Origin: Verrucomicrobiota bacterium
GTDB lineage: Bacteria > Verrucomicrobiota > Verrucomicrobiia > Limisphaerales > BJHT01
Direction: 5' to 3'
DNA: 46,764 bases
Assembly: GCA_014193395.1 (NCBI GenBank)
Contig: BJHT01000019.1
Coordinates: forward strand, 1-46,764
The number at the start of each line of letters is the position of its first letter. The stretch's first letter is position 1. A program made the position numbers and the translations under genes. Below are positions 34,905-41,272 of the stretch, one piece after another. The notes below the pieces were generated by a model. That model worked only from the letters and a program-made list of their open reading frames with translations. It did not search any database and had not been told where the DNA came from.

Positions 34905-35001
34905 GAGCTTCACTCGCGCTCCCCCCGCCCACCGCCGCAGGCGCCTGCGGCTGGTCGCGCGGCCTTGCATGGCGGCGGCTTTCCCCGGATTTTCGCGCCA
35001 C

Positions 35002-35724
35002 ATGAATTGCGAACGGGGTGAAGGACATGGGCAGCGGGGGCGGCCGCAGGGGCTGGGCGCCCCGCTGTGGTTTCCCGATCCGTCGCTGGCGCGAGAGGAC
35101 GGCTTGGTGGCGGTCGGCGGCGACCTGAGCGTGCCGCGGCTGCTGCTGGCGTATCGCAGTGGATTGTTTCCGTGGACGGAGCGGCCATTCACCTGGTGGT
35201 CGCCGCATCCCCGCGCGATCATTGAACTGGAAGCGCTGCATGTGCCGCGCAGCCTGCGGCAGTTCCTCGCGCGCGAGCCGTTCGAGATCACGGTGAATCG
35301 TGCGTTTCCCGAGGTGATCGCGGCATGCGCGACGGAGGGTGGACGCGGCCGGCAACGCTGGATCACCCCGGCGTTCATCGCAGCCTACACGGAACTCCAT
35401 CGCGCCGGCCATGCGCACAGCCTGGAGTGCTGGGCGGACGGGCGATTGGTCGGCGGCATCTACGGCGTGGCGGTGGGTGGATTGTTCGCGGGCGAATCGA
35501 TGTTTCATCGCGTAAGCAACGCGTCGAAGGTCGCGCTGGTGCAGTTGGTCGGGCGATTGCGGGAGCGGGGTTTTCGGCTGTTCGACATCCAGATGGTCAC
35601 ACCGGTCACCCAGCAAATGGGGGCGGTACAGCTACCGCGCGACGAATACCTGCGGCGGCTGCGACTGGCGCTGGAGGTGCCGGCGCGGTTCGCCGACGCG
35701 GCTGCGGAATCACCAGAAAGTTGA
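35002..35724 (+). CDS. aat: Leucyl/phenylalanyl-tRNA-protein transferase
   Basis: Aat moves Leu or Phe from its tRNA to proteins with N-terminal Arg or Lys, marking them for ClpAP under the N-end rule. The 240-residue protein has the family order: WFPDPSLAREDGLVAVGGDL, LLAYRSGLFPW, WWSPHPRAII, ECWADGRLVGGIYGVAVGG, FAGESMFHRVSNASKVAL and DIQMVTPVTQQMGA. The start is set at the ATG at 35002. An upstream extension of 33 residues is open but partly encoded by the inverted repeat ending at 34904 and adds only an Arg-rich stretch. It diverges from argA. Confidence 0.95.
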   Translation: MNCERGEGHGQRGRPQGLGAPLWFPDPSLAREDGLVAVGGDLSVPRLLLAYRSGLFPWTERPFTWWSPHPRAIIELEALHVPRSLRQFLAREPFEITVNRAFPEVIAACATEGGRGRQRWITPAFIAAYTELHRAGHAHSLECWADGRLVGGIYGVAVGGLFAGESMFHRVSNASKVALVQLVGRLRERGFRLFDIQMVTPVTQQMGAVQLPRDEYLRRLRLALEVPARFADAAAESPES

Positions 35725-35829
35725 AACCACTGACCGCACTGACGGGCAATGATCGGTGACCACCGATGGGGCATGAGAGTGGGACACGGGAGTCTTAGCC
35801 TTAACCATTCAATCGAACCGTATTTCTTG

Positions 35830-35956
35830 ACCACAGAGACACGATGAACACAGAGAAAAACAAGGACTCGCTGGTCAAGCGTCGTTCACTGATAGGTGAC
35901 TTCTCGGAGCCGCGGCCGTCCGCCGTTCTTCTCTGTGTTCATCGTGTCTCTGTGGT
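35830..35956. repeat. 28-bp perfect inverted repeat
   Basis: The arms at 35830-35857 and 35929-35956 are exact reverse complements around a 71-base spacer. Each arm contains ACCACAGAGACACGATGAAC or its complement. A related word, ACCACGGATGAACACGG, occurs singly near 5600. No gene is seen between 35725 and 36253. Confidence 0.85.
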
Positions 35957-35991
35957 TTTCTGTCCCGTTCCAACTGAATAGCTACGGCTTA

Positions 35992-36066
35992 GGCAAAGCA
36001 ATGGAGGCAAAGGAATGGGGAGGAGGAAACTTTTTGTCTTCATTCCTTTGCCTCCATTCCATTGCC
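35992..36066. repeat. GGCAAAGGAATG inverted repeat, copy 3
   Basis: The 26-base arms (35992-36017 and 36041-36066) match at 24 positions around a 23-base spacer. Arm and spacer lengths equal those of copy 1 at 4552. It begins 36 bp after the preceding perfect inverted repeat. Confidence 0.85.
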
Positions 36067-36253
36067 ATCTCCATTACCCGGATTGCGGTTCAGTCGCAGT
36101 CGGGGCAAGACGCGTTCGCCGGACCGCGATTGTCCCATCCGCCTTCCGTCCCCGTTGGCACTCGCCTTGGTTTTCCCGAGTGCCGGTTAGTGCCCGTCAG
36201 TGGTTCCGTGCTTTTTCATTTATCGCCCGCCGACCACGCCGCATTCTGCCGTC

Positions 36254-36940
36254 ATGACTTCCGCAATCATCGTCGCCGCCGGCCGGGGCACCCGCATGGG
36301 ACCCAATGTGGACAAGCTTTTCCTCGCGGTGGCCGGCCGGCCGCTCGTCGCCCACACCTGGGAACGCTTCGAACGCGCCGGGGGCATTGACGAGATCATC
36401 ATCGTCGTGCGCGATGGCTTGCAGGACGCCTTTGCCGAGCTGGCCCGTGAATCGGGTTTTCGCAAACCATTCCGCTTCACCGTCGGCGGCAAAGAGCGTC
36501 AGGACTCCGTTTGGAACGGCCTGTCCGCGCTCGCGCCAACAACGGAAATCGTCGCGATTCAAGACGGCGCGCGCCCATGCACCAGCGGCGCGCTAATCCG
36601 CGCGACGGTCGAAGCCGCCCGCGAGATCGGGGCCGCCGTCGCCGCACAACGCGTCACGGACACGATCAAGGAAACCGACGACGGCACGTTCATCGCGCGC
36701 AACGTGGACCGCGCGCGCCTCTGGGCCGTGCAGACTCCGCAGACCTTTCGCGTCGAGGTCATCCGCCGCGCCCTCCAAGCCGTGCGCGACCGCGGCGTGC
36801 TGGTCACCGATGACACCGCCGCCTGTGAACTGATCGGGCAGCGGGTGAAATTGGTGGAAAGTTCGTCCCCCAACCCGAAAGCCACCGCGCCCGCAGATGT
36901 TCCCTATCTGGAATTGCTGCTGCGGCAGGGAGTAAATTGA
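36254..36940 (+). CDS. ispD: 2-C-methyl-D-erythritol 4-phosphate cytidylyltransferase
   Basis: IspD joins CTP and methylerythritol phosphate in the non-mevalonate isoprenoid pathway. The 228-residue length is standard. It shows IIVAAGRGTRMG with the downstream Lys (VDKLFLAVAGRPLVAH), VGGKERQDSVWNGL, AIQDGARPC, WAVQTPQTFRVEVI and VTDDTAACELIG. The ATG at 36254 starts directly at the nucleotide-binding strand, as usual. The frequent partner ispF is absent from the next kilobase. It is flanked by a repeat-rich region on the left and converges with the DUF1501 gene on the right. Confidence 0.97.
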   Translation: MTSAIIVAAGRGTRMGPNVDKLFLAVAGRPLVAHTWERFERAGGIDEIIIVVRDGLQDAFAELARESGFRKPFRFTVGGKERQDSVWNGLSALAPTTEIVAIQDGARPCTSGALIRATVEAAREIGAAVAAQRVTDTIKETDDGTFIARNVDRARLWAVQTPQTFRVEVIRRALQAVRDRGVLVTDDTAACELIGQRVKLVESSSPNPKATAPADVPYLELLLRQGVN

Positions 36941-37075
36941 GGCCCCACGCGGCCGTACCCGGGGATCAGGGCGCGACGCAAATTTTTCCAAAATCAGGCC
37001 GACAGGAATCGCATTCTGGCGCTGGGGCAAAGCTGATGAACGCGCCTGCCGCATCCCTTTCCCGCGGCCGCCACC

Positions 37076-38524
37076 CTACGCGAGGATCTCGCGCACCACG
37101 TTTCCGCTCACATCCGTCAGGCGGAAATCGCGGCCGGCGTAGCGGTAGGTCAGGCGCTCGTGATCGAGGCCGAGAAGATGGAGAATCGTGGCGTGGAGAT
37201 CGTGGACGTGGACTTTGTCCTGCACCGCCGCGAAGCCCGCGTCGTCGGTCGCGCCGTGGATGTGGCCGCCTTTGATGCCGCCGCCGGCGAGCCACACGGT
37301 GAAGCCGTGGCGGTTGTGGTCGCGGCCCGGCGTGGTCGTGGGATGCGGCAATTCGGACGTGGGCGTGCGGCCAAATTCGCCGCCCCACAACACGAGCGTG
37401 TCGTCGAGCATTCCGCGCTGCTTGAGATCGTCGAGAAACGCGGCGATGGGGCGGTCCACTTCGGCGCACATTTTCGGCAGGCGCTGCTCGATTTCACCGT
37501 GATGATCCCACGGAAAACCCGCGCCGTACCACGACTGGACCATGCGCACGCCGCGTTCCAGCAGGCGACGCGTCAGGATGAGCTGCCGCGCCTGCGGGCC
37601 GGGACCGTAGGCGTCGAGGACGCTCTTCGGTTCGCGCGCGAGGTCGAAAGCGTCGGTGGCTTCCACCTGCATGCGGAAGGCCTGCTCGAAGCTTTGGATG
37701 CGCGATTCGAGGCGGCCTTCGTCGGCGCGGGTTTGCTGGTGCAAGCGGTTGAGGCGGCCGAGCAGATCGAGCTGCGCGCGTTGCTCGGCGGGGGCGACGC
37801 GGCGGTTGCGGATGTTTTCGATCAGGCGCTCGACGTCCTCAAACTTGGTGTTGACGAACGTGCCCTGATACGCGCCGGGAAGGAACGCCGACTGCCAGTT
37901 CTGCGTTTCGTTCAGCGGATAGCCGTCGGGACAAAGCGCAATGAAACCGGGCAGATCGCGGTTCTCCGAGCCGAGTCCGTACGTCACCCACGAGCCGAGG
38001 CTGGGCCGGCTCAGACGCGCCGCGCCGGTGTTCATGAACATGATGCCGCCGTCGTGCGAGATGTCGTCCGCGTGCATCGAGCGCACGACGCAGAGGTCGT
38101 CGATGCGCCGGGCGATCTCGGGGAACAACTCGCTGACTTCGATGCCGCTGCGACCGTGCCGTTGAAATTGATGCTTCGAGGCGAAGGCCGGACTGCCGCT
38201 GGCCTGCGCGTCGCGCGCGGCCGCGATGACGTCGCGCGGGATGGGTTTGCCGTGAAACTTCGCGAGCAGCGGCTTGGGATCAAACGTGTCCACCTGCGAC
38301 GGCCCGCCATTGGCGAAGAGATGCACGAAGCGTTTGGCCTTGGGCGTGAAGTGCGGTGCGCGCGGAGCCAGCGGCGGCTCTCCCGCGGCGGTGTTGGCGG
38401 TGGCGGGCGACGGTGCGCCCAGCAGTTGCGCCAGCGCCAGCGCGCCAATGCCCGCTCCGCTGCGGGCGAGCATCTCGCGGCGGGTCAGCGGGACGGCACC
38501 GCGACCGGAGGAATCATGCGACAT
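37076..38524 (-). CDS. DUF1501 Tat-type exported protein (second paralogue)
   Basis: This 482-residue protein starts at the ATG at 38524, followed by a twin-arginine-like signal (LTRREMLARSGAGIGALALA). Family marks are HLFANGGPSQVDTFDPK, MHADDISHDGGIMFMNTGA, PSLGSWVTYGLGSENRDLPG, GGEFGRTPTSE and GRDHNRHGFTVWLAGGGIKG. It is longer than the paralogue at 20727 and closer to the common planctomycete form, which is usually encoded next to a DUF1549/1553 cytochrome. No such partner lies on either side here (ispD and an unrelated lipoprotein-like gene). Activity unknown; phosphatase/sulfatase-like fold by family relation. Confidence 0.9.
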   Translation of the reverse strand: MSHDSSGRGAVPLTRREMLARSGAGIGALALAQLLGAPSPATANTAAGEPPLAPRAPHFTPKAKRFVHLFANGGPSQVDTFDPKPLLAKFHGKPIPRDVIAAARDAQASGSPAFASKHQFQRHGRSGIEVSELFPEIARRIDDLCVVRSMHADDISHDGGIMFMNTGAARLSRPSLGSWVTYGLGSENRDLPGFIALCPDGYPLNETQNWQSAFLPGAYQGTFVNTKFEDVERLIENIRNRRVAPAEQRAQLDLLGRLNRLHQQTRADEGRLESRIQSFEQAFRMQVEATDAFDLAREPKSVLDAYGPGPQARQLILTRRLLERGVRMVQSWYGAGFPWDHHGEIEQRLPKMCAEVDRPIAAFLDDLKQRGMLDDTLVLWGGEFGRTPTSELPHPTTTPGRDHNRHGFTVWLAGGGIKGGHIHGATDDAGFAAVQDKVHVHDLHATILHLLGLDHERLTYRYAGRDFRLTDVSGNVVREILA

Positions 38525-38689
38525 AGTTTTCAAAATCACCCGTCGGCCAATCCAACTGCGGTGGTCGTGTTCGAGCGTTTGCGCGAACAGCATCCGCAGA
38601 CTGTGCGGGGCGGGCTTTTCCTCAGATTTTCACGCGGTGAGTGTCGGGTTCCGTCCTGACGGGCGCGATGCGGAACCACGACCGAGCTT

Positions 38690-38800
38690 AAACCACTAAC
38701 CGGCACTAACTGGCACTAATCAGAAGCACGCCATGATTTCACCCGCCAGATGCAGCTCGGCTTGGCCTCATTAGTGCCAGTTAGTGCCGGTTAGTGGTTT
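38690..38800. repeat. 31-bp perfect inverted repeat
   Basis: The arms at 38690-38720 and 38770-38800 are exact reverse complements around a 49-base spacer. Each is made of spaced CACTAA units (CCACTAAC, GGCACTAACT, GGCACTAAT). A single-sided relative lies at about 36180-36206, and 7-bp CACTAAT tandems at 12986. Confidence 0.85.
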
Positions 38801-38835
38801 CTAGTCCAATCCCCGGACCACCGCCGGACTGTGTC

Positions 38836-39981
38836 TCACCGCTTCTGCATCACCACCGCGAGGGCGTCGATGATGAGTCCCTGGCGCAGATGCACGCCCA
38901 CCATGCGCCGGCCGTCGCCGCCCAGTTTCTGCGGCGTTGCCGACGTGGCCCCGGCGATTTCGCTGACGTAGCTGTCCGCGGGGTTCAACGTGCCGTCGGC
39001 GTTGAGTTTCATGAAGATCACTTGCACGCCGCGCACCACGGTGTCGGCGTGAACTTGCAAGCCCGCGGCGGCGTAACCGGGTTTGGCGAGGACCTGCTTC
39101 TGGTCGGACGGCGGTGTGGAGTTGGAAAAAACGGGGATGAGTTTTGCGAGACACGGACCGCCCGCCCAGTCGCCCATGCGGTAGTTGAAACCCAGCAGCG
39201 GCTTGTCCTTGTCGCCCGTCCGTTGCGGGCTGCCGCCGGAAGGATTGCCGGCCCACGCCGTGTCCTCGCCGAAGTCGGCGGCCAACTGTGGCGTGGAACT
39301 GCCCGGCGCCGGATTATTGTTCGCCGCCGTCGCTGTTGCGGCGGGCGCGTTGGGCGGCGTTTTCGCCGTGCCAGCCGTCGCCGTCGCGGCTGCGCCGGTC
39401 GTCGCCGGCGGGCCGATGACCTTGGCGATGCGCTCGGTTTCCTGCTCGGTCCAGTTGCGGGCGTAGGTGTATTCCGCGCTGCCCAGCTTCACGGAATTGC
39501 TCAGTTTGAAGCTCAGGTCGCTCCACTGAAAATTGCGCGCGGCCAGGTATAACTCCACGTCCACCGGCATGTCCGCCATGCTGCCCGCGCCGAACGCCAC
39601 CTCCAGGGTGACGGTGCCTGACTTCTCGCCCGGCGCGGCGCGGAAGCTCACCTCCTGCGATGCCCGGAAATGTTTGTCGGGCGACTTGACCACCATGAAC
39701 ATGCTCTGCGGACGTTCACCCGTCTTGGTTTCCTCCCAATCCACCGACAGCGATTCCTTCCCGAACTTCCGCCCGCCCTTGCGCAGGTTCTTCAGTTTGA
39801 AAAACGGCTGCTCCTTGCGCGCCCGCAGCGGATTCTTCCCGTTCCCCTCGGCGGACAAAACTTTCTCCCCGCCCTGATCCCCGTAATACGCCGCGCCCGG
39901 CCCCGAGTCCTTGCACCCGCCGCCGCCCAATCCCACAGCCACCACGAGCAACCCGACCATTATATTTCTGAGGTTCCACAT
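38836..39981 (-). CDS. Probable lipoprotein of unknown function
   Basis: The protein has 381 residues from the ATG at 39981, which is preceded by a good ribosome-binding site (GGGAG, 8 bases upstream). The N-terminus MWNLRNIMVGLLVVAVGL runs into GGGGCKDSG, a plausible though imperfect lipobox with Cys at residue 23. Residues 30-190 hold beta-rich sequence such as SVDWEETKTGERPQSMFMVV. An Ala/Thr/Pro-rich linker (about 205-235) follows. The C-terminal part has CLAKLIPVFSNSTPPSDQ and GGDGRRMVGVHLRQGL. I recognise no family; similar proteins occur in Planctomycetes and Verrucomicrobia as conserved hypotheticals. It probably sits in the outer or inner membrane facing the periplasm. Confidence 0.7.
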   Translation of the reverse strand: MWNLRNIMVGLLVVAVGLGGGGCKDSGPGAAYYGDQGGEKVLSAEGNGKNPLRARKEQPFFKLKNLRKGGRKFGKESLSVDWEETKTGERPQSMFMVVKSPDKHFRASQEVSFRAAPGEKSGTVTLEVAFGAGSMADMPVDVELYLAARNFQWSDLSFKLSNSVKLGSAEYTYARNWTEQETERIAKVIGPPATTGAAATATAGTAKTPPNAPAATATAANNNPAPGSSTPQLAADFGEDTAWAGNPSGGSPQRTGDKDKPLLGFNYRMGDWAGGPCLAKLIPVFSNSTPPSDQKQVLAKPGYAAAGLQVHADTVVRGVQVIFMKLNADGTLNPADSYVSEIAGATSATPQKLGGDGRRMVGVHLRQGLIIDALAVVMQKR

Positions 39982-40080
39982 AATGATTCTCCCAAAATTG
40001 ATTGGCCGAAAATCTGTACCGCGTCCCGGGGAGCAAGCAAGAAACATGAACGCGCTGGTTTCGCGCCGGGCGTAATTGCG

Positions 40081-40144
40081 CTCCCGGGGTGGCGACGGCT
40101 CGTCGCCACAAATTGGTTGGCGACCAGCGGTCGCACCCCGGGAG
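40081..40144. repeat. 64-bp palindromic repeat
   Basis: The ends CTCCCGGGGT and ACCCCGGGAG are perfect reverse complements. Inside, GGCGACGGCTCGTCGCC and GGCGACCAGCGGTCGC resemble the small palindromes of the 192-bp element and the hairpin at 10259. Confidence 0.75.
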
Positions 40145-40205
40145 TACCGCTCCATCGCGCCGCCTGCTGCCCACCCTGATCCGAACCCCGGAGCTCTTGG
40201 GAAGC

Positions 40206-40246
40206 GCACGCCGCTGGCGTGCGGTTTTCGGCGGCCCGCCGAAAAC
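40206..40246. repeat. Two adjacent perfect hairpins
   Basis: GCACGCC-GCT-GGCGTGC (40206-40222) is followed after one base by GTTTTCGGCGG-C-CCGCCGAAAAC (40224-40246). They lie in the non-coding stretch upstream of the lipoprotein gene, next to the pseudogene at 40330. Confidence 0.75.
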
Positions 40247-40329
40247 TCGTGCCACCAACTTTTTCCGGCGGTGGCGAGGGCAGACCGGGGAACGAGGATT
40301 TGGGCGGGCCGCCCAATCCGACACGCTGG

Positions 40330-40452
40330 CCGAGCACCACCGCAAACACCCGCGCCTGCGGGTCGAAGAACGGCCCCCACTTCCGCTTCCCGCTCGTGCC
40401 GTCAAACCTCGGGCCCTCGTCCAAACTGCCTGTCTTCACCGTCAAGCCGGGC
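40330..40452 (-). pseudogene. Fragment of the GWTV/KWGPFFD surface-protein domain
   Basis: The 123 bases match 41611-41733, in the C-terminal part of the giant protein, at roughly 85% identity by eye. Both encode TVKxGSLDxG, then FDGTS, then KWGPFFDxQARVF and VVL. The similarity stops sharply on the left at GC-rich repeat DNA and on the right near the toxin gene's stop. There is no start or usable reading frame beyond it. It is the remnant of a second copy of such a gene, trimmed to one domain. Confidence 0.8.
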
Positions 40453-40463
40453 AGCGCACTGTT

Positions 40464-40748
40464 CTACCCGTTGTTCTTCACGTAGGTGCGCACGGCGTCG
40501 TGAGTGCCCACGGTGCAGAGATGCAGGTCGCCGCCTTCGGTGAGAAACAGGATGTGCAGCCCCAGCCCCACCCGCAGTTCGAGGTAGCGGCCGAACGGGC
40601 GCAGGCCCGCGCCGCTGTGCTGATGCGGATAACCGAAGACCGCTGGCAACCGTTCCACCACCGCATTCACTGCGTCCTTCCGGGCACGGGACAAGCGCTT
40701 GGCGGCGCGCTCGAAGGCGGGGCGGACGACGATCACAGGGGACTCCAA
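40464..40748 (-). CDS. Putative ParE/RelE-superfamily toxin
   Basis: This 94-residue protein begins MESPVIVVRPAFERAAKRLS and ends GDLHLCTVGTHDAVRTYVKN. Length, basic N-terminal helices and the terminal 'VGTHDAVRTY' segment fit the RelE/ParE superfamily: mRNA-cleaving or gyrase-poisoning toxins. Its start overlaps the end of the upstream antitoxin gene by 16 bases, the usual antitoxin-first, coupled order. The subfamily (RelE, ParE or YafQ) cannot be settled by eye. It probably helps stabilise the locus next to the pseudogene at 40330. Confidence 0.65.
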   Translation of the reverse strand: MESPVIVVRPAFERAAKRLSRARKDAVNAVVERLPAVFGYPHQHSGAGLRPFGRYLELRVGLGLHILFLTEGGDLHLCTVGTHDAVRTYVKNNG

Positions 40749-40990
40749 GCCTTGAGCTTGCCGGCCTTGCGGTCCTTGCGGATGGCGGCGAGGTCGCGCT
40801 GGGCCGAACGCTCCACCTCGGCGGGGGTCACGCCGTACTCATCGAACACGGCGCGCTCACCCATGAACTGCCGCCACACCGCGTCCTGCACGGCGGCGGA
40901 GAAATCCGCATAGCGACCGCTGGCCACGACCGCCTCGACGAGGGCGCACGCAGGCTCGGACAAGGTAACCGCGTGATTCTTCGTGTTCAT
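40733..40990 (-). CDS. Putative ribbon-helix-helix antitoxin
   Basis: This 85-residue protein starts at the ATG at 40990. The N-terminus MNTKNHAVTLSEPACALVEA reads as a short strand plus helix. ASGRYADFSAAVQDAVWRQF is the second part of a ParD/RHH-like DNA-binding fold. The Lys/Arg-rich tail (IRKDRKAGKLKAWSPL) would bind the toxin. It overlaps the toxin start by 16 bases, so the pair is translated together, and the RHH protein probably represses the operon. A longer N-terminal extension is open in frame to 41245 but is Arg/Pro-rich and without family character. Confidence 0.7.
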   Translation of the reverse strand: MNTKNHAVTLSEPACALVEAVVASGRYADFSAAVQDAVWRQFMGERAVFDEYGVTPAEVERSAQRDLAAIRKDRKAGKLKAWSPL

Positions 40991-41272
40991 GGTTGGCAGC
41001 CTAAACCACCGTGGAAATGCCCGGCAAGTCCGCAGCCGATGCCCGATGCCGTGGCGCTGCCGGAGTGCGACCGTCTCCGGTGGCAGCGGATCCGCCAGCA
41101 GGAAGGTGGTGAGAATGTCGGGGTATCCACGCGAGTTCGACGCTGCTGCGGGCGAGGACACCCGCACCCCGGGGGACGACGTAGAAAAACAACCCGGCGG
41201 GTCTGGGCGCACAGTGTTGCCAGACCCGCCGTGCCCACGGCTCACACAAGCCGCAGTAAATGGATGCGCCCC

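Noticed and set aside
34903..35001. N-terminal extension of Aat by 33 residues
   Set aside because: It begins within an inverted-repeat arm and is Arg-rich; family homology starts after the ATG at 35002.
40991..41245. Longer antitoxin from an upstream non-ATG start
   Set aside because: The extra 85 residues are Pro/Arg-rich with no fold signal; the ATG at 40990 gives a normal-length RHH antitoxin.
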